This document shows, piece after piece, positions 52,573 to 62,311 of a stretch of DNA of 64,000 nucleotides (position 1 is the stretch's first letter; every line of letters begins with the position of its first letter). The stretch comes from Azospirillum ramasamyi. GTDB lineage: Bacteria; Pseudomonadota; Alphaproteobacteria; Azospirillales; Azospirillaceae. Under the pieces are notes generated by a model. The model was not told where the DNA came from, ran no database searches, and saw nothing but the letters and a program-made list of their open reading frames with translations. The position numbers were made by a program, and so were the translations under genes. The DNA is taken from positions 559,501 to 623,500 of the forward strand of contig NZ_CP029831.1 in NCBI RefSeq assembly GCF_003233655.1, read 5' to 3'.

Positions 52573-53565
52573 TTACCTGGCGGCGAGCAGAGCCCGCGGC
52601 GCGCGGTCGGCGCCGCTCGCAAGCGGCATCTTCGGGTTCCCGATCCAGGCGATGATGTCGTTCACGACAAGCTGACCCTTCAGGTCGCGCAGCAGCATGT
52701 GATAGCCGTCGGGATAGACCGCGACGACATGCCGGCCGCCGGCTTCGAAGTCCTTCAGCGCCCGTTCCACCGGCCGCGGCGGCAGCACCTCCTCATGCGC
52801 GCCGTAGAGCACCAGCGACGGCGTCTGCAGCTTCCGGCAGGCGTCGAGCGCCGCGCCCATCAGGTCGGTCAGCCCCTCCAGCGCATCGACGCGCGATCCC
52901 TTGATGACCAGCGGGTCGCGGCCCAGCGCCCGCAGCATCTCGATGTTGTCGGACGCTTGAATGTTCAGGTCGCGCGGCGGGTGCAGCACCATGCCGGGCA
53001 CCAGATTGTAGGTGACCCACAGGGCGGCCCGCGGGAAGAAGCCCATGGCCTGCCGTCCCCAGACCGCGGGAGCCACCAGGATGGTGCCGTCGACCTTGGG
53101 CGGGTTGGGGCCGGTCATGGCGGTCAGCACCACCGCTCCGCCCATGCTCTCGCCCATCAGATAGACCGGCACGCCGGGATGCCGCTTGCGCACCATCTCC
53201 ACAGCCGTGCCGGCGTCGCTGACCAGGGTCGGCGTGCCGGCCCACACGCCGCGGTCGCGGGTGGCGCCGAAGCCGCGCTGGTCATAGGCGTAGGTGGCGA
53301 TGCCGGCCGTCGCGAACTCGCGGCCGGCGCCGTCGAAGGCATTGGAATAGTCGTTGTAGCCGTGCAGGGCCACCACGGCGGCCCTCACATGGCCGTGGGC
53401 CGGAAGCCAGGAGCGCATCGGCAGCTCGAAGCCGTCCGCGGCGATCAGCAGCTTGTCGTTCAACTGCGGCTGGACGACGGCCGCTCCCATCGGCTGGAAA
53501 TCCGCGGCACAGCCGCCAAGCAGAAGTCCCAGCCCGAGAACAGCCGCCAATCCGCTATGCCGCAT
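52573..53565 (-). CDS. Lipoprotein alpha/beta hydrolase (monoacylglycerol-lipase-like)
   Basis: 330 residues. A lipoprotein signal with lipobox LLGGC (Cys19) anchors it to a membrane on the periplasmic side. The nucleophile elbow is GESMGG. The early VALHGYNDYS and YDQRGFGATRD motifs, the late Asp region (LYGAHEEVLPP) and the His (YPDGYHMLLRD) fit serine aminopeptidase/monoglyceride lipase enzymes. It overlaps the end of the upstream ABC ATPase gene by 11 bases, so the two are cotranscribed. Confidence 0.87.
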   Translation of the reverse strand: MRHSGLAAVLGLGLLLGGCAADFQPMGAAVVQPQLNDKLLIAADGFELPMRSWLPAHGHVRAAVVALHGYNDYSNAFDGAGREFATAGIATYAYDQRGFGATRDRGVWAGTPTLVSDAGTAVEMVRKRHPGVPVYLMGESMGGAVVLTAMTGPNPPKVDGTILVAPAVWGRQAMGFFPRAALWVTYNLVPGMVLHPPRDLNIQASDNIEMLRALGRDPLVIKGSRVDALEGLTDLMGAALDACRKLQTPSLVLYGAHEEVLPPRPVERALKDFEAGGRHVVAVYPDGYHMLLRDLKGQLVVNDIIAWIGNPKMPLASGADRAPRALLAAR

Positions 53566-54553
53566 GGATTACCCCTGTGTCGCTGTGCGCACCACCCGTC
53601 AGTTGGAGGAATATATCCTCCAGATCCGATTCCTCGGTCGTGACATCGACGATCCCGACCCCGGATTCGGCCAATGCCGACAGGATGGCGCCCGCGCGCT
53701 GTCGGCTGGGCTGGTAGCGGACGACCATGCGCCGCGGCTCCGGCAACTCCACCGTATAGCCCTCCAGCGAAGGCGGGGCGGCCGACAGGTCACGGTCCAG
53801 CGTCAGGCACAGCGCCTTGTTGTCCACCCGGCGCAGCAGGGTCCGCGTCGGTTCGCAGGCCACCACCTGCCCATGGTTGATGATGGCGATGGTGTCGCAC
53901 AGCTCCTCCGCCTCCTGGAGGTAGTGGGTGGTCAGCAGCACGGTGGTGCCGGACTTGTTCAACGTGCGCACATAGTCCCAGAGCTGGCGGCGCAGCTCCA
54001 CATCGACGCCGGCGGTCGGCTCGTCCAGGATCAGCACCGGCGGGGTGTGCACCATCGCCTTCGCCACCATCAGCCGGCGCTTCATGCCTCCAGACAGGGA
54101 GCGCGCGTGGGCATCGGCCTTGTCGGCCAGTCCGACGGCCTCCAGCAGTTCCTCCGTCCGGCGCTCCCCCTTCGGCACGCCGTAGAGGCCGGCCTGAAGC
54201 TCCAGCATCTCGCGCGGGGTGAAGAAGGGATCCATGTTCAGTTCCTGCGGCACCACGCCGATGGAGGCGCGGGCGCGGCGAGGCTGCTCCGACACCTCGT
54301 GGCCCCAGATGCTGGCGGTGCCGCCGGTCTTGTTGACCAGCCCGGCGAGGATGTTGATCATCGTCGACTTGCCGGCGCCGTTGGGGCCGAGAAGCCCGAA
54401 CAGCGACCCGCGCGGAATGGCGAGGTCGATGCCCTTCAGCGCGTGCTTCGGCCCGGCCTTGCCGGTCGGCTGGTAGATCTTGGTCAGGCCGCGCAGCTCG
54501 ACCGCGTTGGCCGGGAGAGAGACGGGCGTGGGGGTGTCGGTGGGCGCGGCCAT
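53555..54553 (-). CDS. ABC-2-type exporter ATP-binding protein
   Basis: 332 residues: Walker A GPNGAGKST, signature LSGGMKRR, Walker B LILDEPTAGVD, switch TTHYLQEAEELC. A C-terminal DUF4162-like region follows (about 245-332). This is the type of ATPase that pairs with an ABC-2 permease in drug, polysaccharide or lipid export, but no permease gene is adjacent in the window. It starts at ATG 54553, and the reading before that is not coding-like. Confidence 0.88.
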   Translation of the reverse strand: MAAPTDTPTPVSLPANAVELRGLTKIYQPTGKAGPKHALKGIDLAIPRGSLFGLLGPNGAGKSTMINILAGLVNKTGGTASIWGHEVSEQPRRARASIGVVPQELNMDPFFTPREMLELQAGLYGVPKGERRTEELLEAVGLADKADAHARSLSGGMKRRLMVAKAMVHTPPVLILDEPTAGVDVELRRQLWDYVRTLNKSGTTVLLTTHYLQEAEELCDTIAIINHGQVVACEPTRTLLRRVDNKALCLTLDRDLSAAPPSLEGYTVELPEPRRMVVRYQPSRQRAGAILSALAESGVGIVDVTTEESDLEDIFLQLTGGAHSDTGVIHAA

Positions 54554-54740
54554 TGATCCTGAACCATGATGTTTGCGGTTGGCGAAAAAGCCCGGCGAAC
54601 CGGCGGTTTCCCCCGTTGATCCGCGGCGCGCGATGGGTATCATCCGGCCGCGCGCGCGGCACCTCTCGACGGGGCCCGGACAGCGGGCGTGTCCACGATG
54701 GCGTGAACCGGCGCGCCTGTCAAAACAGAGGATGACTGCC

Positions 54741-54920
54741 ATGCAGCCGACCGAGACGATCCTTGTTGAAACCTCGACCGTCGGGTGCGACGGCGGCGGC
54801 GGCGCGCTGGGCCATCCGCTGGTCTACCTGACGCTGGATGGCGAAGGGCAGGTGGAATGCCCCTACTGCTCGCGCATCTTCAAGCTGAAGGAAGGCGCCA
54901 AGGTCGCCCACGGTCATTAA
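54741..54920 (+). CDS. NDUFS6-type zinc-finger protein
   Basis: 59 residues. Cys in GCDGGGG, His in LGHPLVY and the pair CPYC form the zinc site of the bacterial relatives of complex-I subunit NDUFS6. This small protein is found in alphaproteobacteria, where it is an accessory part of respiratory complex I. AGAGGA lies eight bases before the chosen ATG; ATG 54732 is also in frame. The stop codon lies inside the terminator palindrome. Confidence 0.88.
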   Translation: MQPTETILVETSTVGCDGGGGALGHPLVYLTLDGEGQVECPYCSRIFKLKEGAKVAHGH

Positions 54921-54940
54921 AGCGGATTGCAATCCGCTTT
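54919..54940 (+). terminator. Perfect palindrome overlapping the zinc-finger stop codon
   Basis: Eleven-base arms AAAGCGGATTG and complement, ending CTTT, begin within the TAA stop of the zinc-finger gene. The very tight placement suggests termination right at the end of the coding sequence. Confidence 0.7.
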
Positions 54941-55682
54941 CGACCGCGACGGCGGTCCCGGCCGCTCATGCGGCCGAAGCCCGACCGGCGAATGAGGTTA
55001 TCCGACTCTAAAGCGAATGCAAATTCGTTTTGACTGACCCTCGGCCGCGCCGCCCCGGTTCCGGGCGGCCGGCCAGCAGGGCCAGCGTCGCAAGCGCCTG
55101 TTCCACCGCGAGTCGCGCCGCCAGTTCCGGATCAGCCGAACTCCCGGCGATCGCGCTGATTAAAAAATCGGCATCGACATCATGACGGCCACCCTGGGCG
55201 CGCCCAGGACGTTGCCGAGGAAGACCAGCCCTTGGTTGCGCAGGATGCCGCCGCCCGCCATGCCTGCCTGCCTGCCGAAGCCGGCTCCTGCATGGCGATT
55301 GCTCAAATACTGGGCTGCAGTGAGTAAAAATCAGACATCCGTGTACGAACTACTGTGATCTTGCGGCAGTGAGGCGATTCCACTCTCTCTCCCAAGTCTT
55401 TCAGTTCTTTAATACAGTTCTCGCTAATGACCCTTATCCATCAAGGGCTTGCCGCTCAAGAGCGGCGGGAACTCCGCCTATTGGACAGGATGGGTTACCT
55501 TTTTGTTATATTTTCCCGTTTTGCTATGTCACAGTATCGCCGATGGCGCTTGACGGGCGTTGTCGGGCCGACGTCTACTTTACCGCATTGCGGAAAGGTG
55601 GAGATTCCACAATCGTTGTTTGAGTCGTACGCTTATGTTGTTTCCAGGCGGTTTGGGATTGGCGTCGGATGAGGCGCGGACA
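54941..55682. other. 742-base region without a supported gene, with stacked hairpins
   Basis: Two more hairpins follow the terminator: CGGCCGC/GCGGCCG with loop TCAT at 54959-54976, and AAAGCGAAT/ATTCGTTTT at 55010-55031, similar in form to the terminator. From about 55030 to 55200 the minus strand has an open, coding-like stretch (DFLISAIAGSSADPELAARL, LATLALLAGRP) without a start or known family, perhaps a gene remnant. From 55300 the sequence is AT-richer and should hold the promoter of the GGDEF-EAL gene. Confidence 0.5.
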
Positions 55683-57740
55683 ATGAGCCACGAGACTGAA
55701 GAACAGTACCGCAGCATTTTTGAAAATGCTGTCGAGGGCATTTACCAGACCACGGTCGACGGGCGATACCTTCGGGTCAATCCGGCGCTTGCCGACATCT
55801 ATGGCTACGCGTCGCCGGACGACCTGATCGCCAACCTCACCGATATCGCCTGCCAACTCTACGTCGATCCCGGCAAGCGGGAGGCTTTCGCCGACCTGAT
55901 GGCCCGCCAGGACCGCGTCCACAGTTTCGAGGCGCGCGTTTTCCGCCGCGACGGCTCCATCATCTGGATTTCGGAGAGCGCGCGTTGCGTGCGCGATGCC
56001 GACGGCCGCATCCGCTATTACGAAGGCACCGTTCAGGACATCACCGAACGCAAGCAGCACGAGGAGAAGATCCGGCTGCTCGCCACCGTGTTCGACAGCG
56101 TCGCCGACGGCATCCTGATCGTCGATCCGGAACTGACCGTCCAGGCGATCAACCCGGCCTACGAGATCATGACCGGCTTCCAGCGGGAGGAACTGCTGCG
56201 CCGGCCGCTGGTCCTCTTCGCCCCGGGTTCGCACGAGCGCGACTTCATCGACTCCATCTGGACCATCGCCCGCCAGTCCGGCCGCTGGCAGGGGGAGGTC
56301 ACCAGCTTCCGCCATTCCGGCGACGCCTTTGCGGCGGCCCTGTCGGTGACGTCGGTCCGCGCGCCCAACGGCGTGCTGGAACACTACGTCCTCACCATCG
56401 CCGACATCAGCCAGCGCAAGTCGCAGGAACACCAGATCCGCTATCAGGCCAGCTTCGACCGGCTGACCGACCTGCCCAACCGCTGGCTGGTCTGCGAAAG
56501 GCTGGAGGAGGCGATCGTCCGCGCCCAGCGGACCAAGAGCAAGGTCGCGGTCGCCTTCCTCGACCTCAACCGCTTCAAGCAGGTCAACGACACGCTGGGC
56601 CACCATGCCGGCGACGAATTGCTGAAGCTGGTGGCGCGGCGCCTGCGCAACTGCACCCGCATGACCGACACCGTGGGCCGGCTGGGCGGGGACGAGTTCC
56701 TGATCGTCGCGCCCGACGCCGCCGACCGCTCCGCCGGGGCCCGGCTGGTGGAAAAGGTGCTCTATTCGATGGACGAACCCTTCGCCGTCCACAATCAGGA
56801 GCTTTTCTGCGGCGCGTCCATCGGCATCGCCTTCTATCCCGACGACGGCGAGACGGCGGACCAGCTTCTGCGCAACGCCGACCTCGCCATGTACCACGCG
56901 AAGCGCAACCCGGAGCACAAATACGTCTTCTACGACGGCGAGATGCGCGAGCGGTCGGGCTTCGCGCTGGGGCTGGAAAGCGACCTGCGCCGCGCCACCG
57001 CCGGCGGCGAGTTCGAACTGCATTTCCAGCCGAAGATCGACCTTGCCGGCAACCGCACCATCGGGGCGGAGGCGCTGATCCGCTGGCGCCACCCGATCCG
57101 CGGCATGGTCAGCCCGGCGGAATTCATCCCGCTGGCTGAGGAAACCGGTCTGATCTGGGAGATCGGCGCCTGGACGCTGATCGAATCCTGCCGCCGGCTT
57201 GCCGACTGGATAAGGCGCGGCCTGCCCATTCCGTCCGTTTCTGTCAACCTGTCGCCGCGCCAGTTCCAGGATGCCCGCCTCGTCGGTTTCGTCCGCAGTG
57301 TGGTCGAGTCGGCCGGCATCCCGCCCGGACGGCTGGAACTGGAACTGACCGAAGGCGCCATGATCGGCGACATCGAAAAGGCGGTGACCATCCTGAACGG
57401 CCTGAAGGACATCGGCGTCCGCCTGTCCATCGACGATTTCGGCACCGGCTATTCCTCTCTGGCCTATCTGAAGCGCTTCCCCATCGACACGTTGAAGATC
57501 GACCGCAGCTTCGTCCGCGACATCGTCAAGTCCACCACCGATCCTGCCATCGTCGGCACCATCGTGAACCTCGCCGAAAGCCTGGGCTTCGACACCATCG
57601 CCGAGGGGGTGGAGACGCAGGATCAGGCCGACATGCTGCGCCAGCAGCGCTGCACCCGCATCCAGGGCTTCCTGATCAGCCGCCCGCTGCCGGTCGACCA
57701 GTTCGAAATCTTTCTCGGCAACAGCGTGGTTCCGGCCTGA
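55683..57740 (+). CDS. PAS-PAS-GGDEF-EAL cyclic-di-GMP enzyme
   Basis: 685 residues, apparently cytoplasmic. Two PAS domains (about 10-120 and 135-255) are followed by GGDEF and EAL domains. The GGDEF motif is intact (GRLGGDEF), with an RxxD inhibitory I-site (RMTD) five residues before it, so it can make cyclic di-GMP under product inhibition. The EAL domain keeps AEALIRW, NLSPRQF, DDFGTGYSS and the late Glu (IAEGVETQ), so phosphodiesterase activity is also possible. The net direction cannot be told. ATG 55683 precedes the PAS directly; the upstream frame looks non-coding. Confidence 0.9.
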   Translation: MSHETEEQYRSIFENAVEGIYQTTVDGRYLRVNPALADIYGYASPDDLIANLTDIACQLYVDPGKREAFADLMARQDRVHSFEARVFRRDGSIIWISESARCVRDADGRIRYYEGTVQDITERKQHEEKIRLLATVFDSVADGILIVDPELTVQAINPAYEIMTGFQREELLRRPLVLFAPGSHERDFIDSIWTIARQSGRWQGEVTSFRHSGDAFAAALSVTSVRAPNGVLEHYVLTIADISQRKSQEHQIRYQASFDRLTDLPNRWLVCERLEEAIVRAQRTKSKVAVAFLDLNRFKQVNDTLGHHAGDELLKLVARRLRNCTRMTDTVGRLGGDEFLIVAPDAADRSAGARLVEKVLYSMDEPFAVHNQELFCGASIGIAFYPDDGETADQLLRNADLAMYHAKRNPEHKYVFYDGEMRERSGFALGLESDLRRATAGGEFELHFQPKIDLAGNRTIGAEALIRWRHPIRGMVSPAEFIPLAEETGLIWEIGAWTLIESCRRLADWIRRGLPIPSVSVNLSPRQFQDARLVGFVRSVVESAGIPPGRLELELTEGAMIGDIEKAVTILNGLKDIGVRLSIDDFGTGYSSLAYLKRFPIDTLKIDRSFVRDIVKSTTDPAIVGTIVNLAESLGFDTIAEGVETQDQADMLRQQRCTRIQGFLISRPLPVDQFEIFLGNSVVPA

Positions 57741-58054
57741 CAGGCGCGCGGATAGTGGGCGGTACTTCTCTGAGAGAAGCCCTGCGTTTGAAGCGTCTCG
57801 CATCGAATCTCATCATGAGCGTCTTTCGTCCGTCACCCACGCCTTCGCGGGGATGACGGCCGATAACGGCTGTCCGGCATGGGCCGGCTGTCGCGATCGC
57901 TGCGCGTCTCCGACGATCGAACTGGTGAAATTTCGATAGCGGTAGGATTTCCTTTACGTTTAGGGTGCGAACCTTAAGCGGACACATTATTTCGCGCGCC
58001 GCGACATGATGTGTCGGAAACCACCTGTCCCACAGCGATTCCTGCCGAGGCCCT
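57741..58054. other. Intergenic region between two cyclic-di-GMP genes
   Basis: 314 bases without a gene. A small CTTCTC-TGA-GAGAAG hairpin at 57765-57779 follows the upstream stop. AT-richer sequence at about 57930-57975 probably holds the promoter of the downstream EAL gene. Confidence 0.4.
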
Positions 58055-59680
58055 ATGACATCGGACGTCGCACGCTTCCTCGGCTTCGCGTTCGCCAACG
58101 CGGATGTGCTGATCGAGGTGGATGCGCGCGGGACCATCGGATTTGCGGCCGGGGCCTTGCAGAATCTCCTGGGCATCACGGACACCGACCTGATCGGCCA
58201 GCCCATCGACCGGGTGGTGGCGGCCGGCGACCGCGGGCTGGTGCGGCGCCTGCTGCGTACCGCCGGGTCCAACAGCCGGCTGCAACCGCGTGCCGTCGAG
58301 TTTGCCGGCGGGGTTCAGGCCACCCTGTCCGGCTACCGGCTTGGCCGTTCCCCCAACGTGCAGTTGACGCTGACCCGGTCGGAGAGCGCCGGCGGCGGCG
58401 CGGCGCAGCCGGTCCGCGATGCGGAGACCGGGCTTCTCGACTCCGATGCTTTCCAGACGCAGTTGGGCGAGCGTTTCGGCATCCATGTCGGTAACGCGCC
58501 GCCCAAGCTGACGCTGATCAAGATCGCCGATTTCGGCGAGGTGAAATCGCGGCTCGGCCCGGAACTGACGTTGCGCCTGCTGGGGGAGGTGGGGGCGCTG
58601 CTGCGCGTCCATGCTGCCGACGACACGCTGGCGACCCGGCTGGGGGAGGACCGATTCGGCCTTGTCCATGGCACCGACGTGTCGGCGGGCGCGCTTTCCA
58701 ACGAGATCGCGGTGACCGGCGCAGGGCTGCTGCCCGACGGCCGGCCCCTGGCTTCGGAGAACATGACGCTCGACATGGCGGCCCCCGGCCTCAGCCGCGA
58801 GGATGCCGGCCGCGTGCTGATGTTCACGGTGAAGAATTTCGCCGAGGATGGCACCGGCTTCGACATCGCCACCATGCATGACGCGGTGAAGCTGCTGGTC
58901 GACCAGACGGTGACGCGGGTGACCAGCCTGCGCTCCACCCTGACCGACGACCGGCTGAAGCTGCAGTTCCAGCCCATCGTCTCGCTCGCCACCCGCGGGC
59001 TGCATCATTACGAGGCGCTGGCCAGATTCCCCAACGGCGCGCCGGGGCCGACCATCGCCTTCGCCGAACAGGTGGGCATGGTCCATGACGTCGACCTCCT
59101 GGTCTGCGAGAAGGCGCTGGAGGTTCTGGCCGCCGATCCCGCCCTGCAGGTCGCCGTCAACATGTCGGCGGCGTCGCTGGGCAGCGACATCTTCGTCGTC
59201 GCCTTCCAGAAGCTTGTCGCCCGCAATCCGGCGCTGCGGTCCCGCCTGCTGGTGGAGGTGACGGAGTCGACCGGCCTCACCGACCTGCCGCGCGCCGCCC
59301 GCATCCTGGAGGAACTGCGCCGCGCCGGGCACCGCATCTGCCTGGACGATTTCGGCGCCGGGGCGGCTTCATTCCCCTATATCCAGGCGCTGCCGGTCGA
59401 TTTCGTGAAGATCGACGGCAGCTATGTGAAGCGGTTGGGCGGCAGCCCGCGAGACGACGCCATCCTGCGCGCCATGGTCGGCCTGTGCCGGGAAGTCCGC
59501 GTGCAGGTGATCGCCGAGATGGTGGAAACCTCCGATCAAGCGGCGCAGCTCAACGCCTGGGGCTTCGAACTGGCCCAGGGCTATCACTTCGGCAGGCCCG
59601 CCGACCGCCCCGACTACCGGGCGCCCGGACTGTTCACTCCGCCGCGCCCGCCCTCCGGCCTCGCCGACGGCCGGGGCTGA
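58055..59680 (+). CDS. PAS, degenerate GGDEF and EAL-domain protein
   Basis: 541 residues. An N-terminal PAS-like part (about 1-110) leads to a GGDEF-fold domain in which the motif is degenerate (LGEDRFGLV), so no synthase activity is expected. The EAL domain has HYEALARF, NMSAASL, EVTESTGL, DDFGAGAASF and VKIDGSYVK, close to the functional set, with Ala-Gly-Ala in place of Thr-Gly-Tyr after DDFG. It may degrade cyclic di-GMP, or bind it as a sensor. It follows another cyclic-di-GMP protein on the same strand. Confidence 0.87.
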   Translation: MTSDVARFLGFAFANADVLIEVDARGTIGFAAGALQNLLGITDTDLIGQPIDRVVAAGDRGLVRRLLRTAGSNSRLQPRAVEFAGGVQATLSGYRLGRSPNVQLTLTRSESAGGGAAQPVRDAETGLLDSDAFQTQLGERFGIHVGNAPPKLTLIKIADFGEVKSRLGPELTLRLLGEVGALLRVHAADDTLATRLGEDRFGLVHGTDVSAGALSNEIAVTGAGLLPDGRPLASENMTLDMAAPGLSREDAGRVLMFTVKNFAEDGTGFDIATMHDAVKLLVDQTVTRVTSLRSTLTDDRLKLQFQPIVSLATRGLHHYEALARFPNGAPGPTIAFAEQVGMVHDVDLLVCEKALEVLAADPALQVAVNMSAASLGSDIFVVAFQKLVARNPALRSRLLVEVTESTGLTDLPRAARILEELRRAGHRICLDDFGAGAASFPYIQALPVDFVKIDGSYVKRLGGSPRDDAILRAMVGLCREVRVQVIAEMVETSDQAAQLNAWGFELAQGYHFGRPADRPDYRAPGLFTPPRPPSGLADGRG

Positions 59681-59800
59681 CCGCCTCGACCAAGGTCGTA
59701 GGACGAAATCTTTTTCGTAGGAGTGGAATGAAAGCGGGTGTCTTCGCGTTCATCCGGTCAAAGGGGAACAACCGCTTCCCGACACCAGGAGGATGCCGGA

Positions 59801-60154
59801 ATGACTGGCCGTTGTGGGTTTGGATTGAAAGCCGTGGTTCTGGGCGCTCTGGTCGCCGGATCGATGCTGGGCGTGACCGTCAGCCAGGCGGAAGCGCATG
59901 ACGGCTGGCGCGGGCGTGGCGACCACGGCCGCGAATGGCATGGTCCGGGCCGTGGCGGTCCGGATTGGCGCCGCTGGGATCGTCCCCGCCCTCACCACAA
60001 GCATTGGCGCGAACGCGACGTCCGTTACGCCCCGCCGCGGGTGATCTATGCCCCGCCCCCGCCGCCGCGGGTGATCTACGCGCCGCCGCCGCCGGTCATC
60101 TACGCGCCGCCTCCGGTCGCCCCTGGCTTCGGCTTCAGCATCAACATCCGCTGA
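59801..60154 (+). CDS. Secreted Pro-rich repeat protein
   Basis: 117 residues with a signal peptide cleaved near QAEAHD. The mature part is basic and Trp/His/Gly-rich, then has repeats of the type VIYAPPPPP (four times) and ends GFGFSINIR. The C-terminal aromatic end is typical of outer-membrane or surface-exposed small proteins, but the function is unknown. AGGAGGA precedes the ATG. Confidence 0.75.
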   Translation: MTGRCGFGLKAVVLGALVAGSMLGVTVSQAEAHDGWRGRGDHGREWHGPGRGGPDWRRWDRPRPHHKHWRERDVRYAPPRVIYAPPPPPRVIYAPPPPVIYAPPPVAPGFGFSINIR

Positions 60155-60286
60155 TCGTGAATTGCTGATGATGCGCCCGGCTTCCACCGGCGAAAAGGAC
60201 GGCTTCCGGCGGGGCGCGTGCCGCATTATGGTGCGCCCGGTTCGGACAGCCGCCCCGCCGGGGCGGAGCAGCCAGGGAGACGGCCT

Positions 60287-60742
60287 TTGCGGGTTCTTAG
60301 TGTGTGTGCCGCTGTGGCGGGCAGCCTTCTGATCGTCACCTCCGCCGGCGCGGCGGAGCCTCGTCTGATGGCGGCGCTCGGCAACGCGATCCTGACGATG
60401 ACCGACATCGGGCCGAAGCACACGCAGATCTCGATCGACGACAAGCCGGTGTTCGAGGACAAGGAGAGCGACATGCTGTCCTTCGTCGGCGCCTATTCGC
60501 TGAAAGACCGCTGGATCGCCCTGTTCCAGGCCGATACCGGCGCCAAGGATTGCCCGGCCCGATTCCGCATCCTTGAGATCGGCGGGCCGCAGCCGGTGGT
60601 TTCCCATCCCTTCGGCTCCTGCAGCGATGCCGTACAGGTCACCATCGACAACGACATCCTCACCGTTTCGATGCCGCAGCCGGCCGGCGGCGGCGAAGCC
60701 GCATGGACCTACCGCAACGGCAAGATCGGCCGCACGAAGTAG
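60287..60742 (+). CDS. Secreted hypothetical protein
   Basis: 151 residues starting at TTG, chosen because GGGAGA lies six bases before it and a signal peptide (LSVCAAVAGSLLIVTSAGAA) follows at once. The mature part is predicted beta-rich with a Cys pair (DCPARFRI and GSCSDAV) that could form a disulfide in the periplasm. No family is recognised. Confidence 0.7.
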   Translation: MRVLSVCAAVAGSLLIVTSAGAAEPRLMAALGNAILTMTDIGPKHTQISIDDKPVFEDKESDMLSFVGAYSLKDRWIALFQADTGAKDCPARFRILEIGGPQPVVSHPFGSCSDAVQVTIDNDILTVSMPQPAGGGEAAWTYRNGKIGRTK

Positions 60743-60865
60743 CGGGGGTGCAGGGCTGCGCATCGGGTGTGGCTGGGCGTCGCGGACCGTCGATTGACGG
60801 GCGGTGGCGCAGCTTTTAAGGTCCGGACCTCCGCACATTCCCGTTCCGGGACAGGAAGTCCGCCC

Positions 60866-62044
60866 ATGAAGATCAGCCGGCCCAGCCGCCGCCCCAACAA
60901 TCCGCTCTTCTCCTCGGGTCCGTGCGCGAAGCGGCCGGGCTGGTCGCTCGACGCGCTGGACGGCGCGCTGCTCGGCCGCTCCCACCGCTCCAAGCCGGGC
61001 AAGGCCAAGCTGAAGGAGGTCATCGACCTCACCCGCGCGGTTCTGGCCATTCCCGGCGACTACCGCATCGGCATCGTCCCGGCCTCCGACACCGGGGCGG
61101 TGGAAATGGCGCTGTGGTCGATGCTGGGTGCCCGCGGCGTCGACATGCTGGCCTGGGAGAGCTTCGGCAAGGAATGGGTCACGGACGTCGCCAAGCAGCT
61201 GAAGCTGCCCGACGTGCGCAACCTGGTCGCCCCCTATGGTGAACTGCCGGACCTGTCGTCGGTCGATTTCAGCCGTGACGTGGTCTTCACCTGGAACGGC
61301 ACCACCGCCGGCGTCCGCGTGCCCGACGGCGACTGGATTCCCGACAGCCGCGAAGGGCTGACCATCTGCGACGCCACCTCCTCGGCCTTCGCCATGGATA
61401 TGCCCTGGAACAAGCTCGACGTCGCCACCTGGTCCTGGCAGAAGGTGCTGGGCGGCGAAGCGGCGCACGGCATGCTGGTGCTGAGCCCGCGCGCGGTGGA
61501 GCGCCTGGAGAGCTTCCAGCCCGACCGGCCGCTGCCGAAGATCTTCCGGCTGACCAAGAACGGCAAGCTGATCGAAGGCATCTTCGAGGGCGACACCATC
61601 AACACCCCGTCGATGCTCTGCGTCGAGGATGCCATCGACAGCCTGCGCTGGGCCTTGTCGGTCGGCGGCCTGACCCAGCTGATCCGCCGGTCGGAGCAGA
61701 ACCTGCGCATCGTCGCGGAGTGGGCGGAGGCCAGCAGCTGGGCCGGCTTCCTCGCCAAGGAAACCGCGACCCGCTCCTGCACGTCGATCTGCCTGCGCTT
61801 CACCGATCCGGAGGTCACCGCCCTGCCGGAGGATGCGCAGGCCGCCTTCGCCAAGAAGCTGACCGCGCTGCTGGAGAAGGAGGAGGCCGCCTTCGACGCC
61901 GGTTCCTACCGCGACGCGCCTCCGGGCCTGCGTCTGTGGGGCGGGGCGACCGTGGAGAACGAGGATATGGAGGCGGTGCTGCCCTGGCTCGACTGGGCCT
62001 TCGCCACCGTCAAGGCGGAAATGCTCGGCCCCAAGCAGGCCTGA
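60866..62044 (+). CDS. serC: Phosphoserine aminotransferase SerC
   Basis: 392 residues, PLP-dependent, second step of serine synthesis (3-phosphohydroxypyruvate to phosphoserine). The PLP Lys lies in [15 protein letters not shown]; the N-terminal [13 protein letters not shown] block and [11 protein letters not shown] identify the alphaproteobacterial/Methanosarcina type. AGGAAG lies seven bases before the ATG. A terminator follows, and no serA is adjacent in this window. Confidence 0.9.
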   Translation: MKISRPSRRPNNPLFSSGPCAKRPGWSLDALDGALLGRSHRSKPGKAKLKEVIDLTRAVLAIPGDYRIGIVPASDTGAVEMALWSMLGARGVDMLAWESFGKEWVTDVAKQLKLPDVRNLVAPYGELPDLSSVDFSRDVVFTWNGTTAGVRVPDGDWIPDSREGLTICDATSSAFAMDMPWNKLDVATWSWQKVLGGEAAHGMLVLSPRAVERLESFQPDRPLPKIFRLTKNGKLIEGIFEGDTINTPSMLCVEDAIDSLRWALSVGGLTQLIRRSEQNLRIVAEWAEASSWAGFLAKETATRSCTSICLRFTDPEVTALPEDAQAAFAKKLTALLEKEEAAFDAGSYRDAPPGLRLWGGATVENEDMEAVLPWLDWAFATVKAEMLGPKQA

Positions 62045-62104
62045 TGCCGAAGAGTAAAGCGTAAGCCCGGCCCCGGTTCACAGACCGGTCCGGCTCGGGG
62101 CGCA

Positions 62105-62143
62105 GGGCCCTGCCGTGGCGTGAATGCCACAGCGGGGCCTTTT
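62105..62143 (+). terminator. Intrinsic terminator after serC
   Basis: A 14-base GC-rich stem (GGCCCTGCCGTGGC against GCCACAGCGGGGCC, including G-U pairs) is followed by TTTT, 60 bases after the serC stop. Confidence 0.8.
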
Positions 62144-62273
62144 GCGTTCAGCGGTCTTGTGCCGTGCAGCAAAGGTTCCGGCGGCTCCGGCCGAGGAACC
62201 GTTCGTACACAGCAGCATTTCTGCACCAGTGTGTCCGCCCCGACGCGGAATCCGGGCCGGCAGGCTTGACCAT

Positions 62274-62311
62274 GGTTATCCACAGAACCGTGGACAAGGT
62301 GGTGGATAACC
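62274..62311. promoter_or_regulatory. Cluster of three DnaA-box-like sites in an inverted repeat
   Basis: TTATCCACA, a perfect DnaA box, lies at 62276-62284. TTGTCCACG and TTATCCACC lie on the opposite strand at 62289-62297 and 62301-62309. The outer two form the 10-base inverted repeat GGTTATCCAC/GTGGATAACC. The rest of the intergenic stretch 62045-62539 is GC-rich, with no AT-rich unwinding region, so an origin is unlikely. DnaA-dependent control of the epimerase gene or DnaA titration are options. Confidence 0.55.

Noticed and set aside
55030..55200. Minus-strand open stretch as a gene
   Set aside because: It reads like coding sequence for about 50 residues but has no start codon, no ribosome site and no recognised family; kept only as a possible remnant.
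62274..62311. DnaA boxes as a replication origin
   Set aside because: No AT-rich unwinding region, no dnaA/parA/repABC or hemE neighbourhood; only three boxes.
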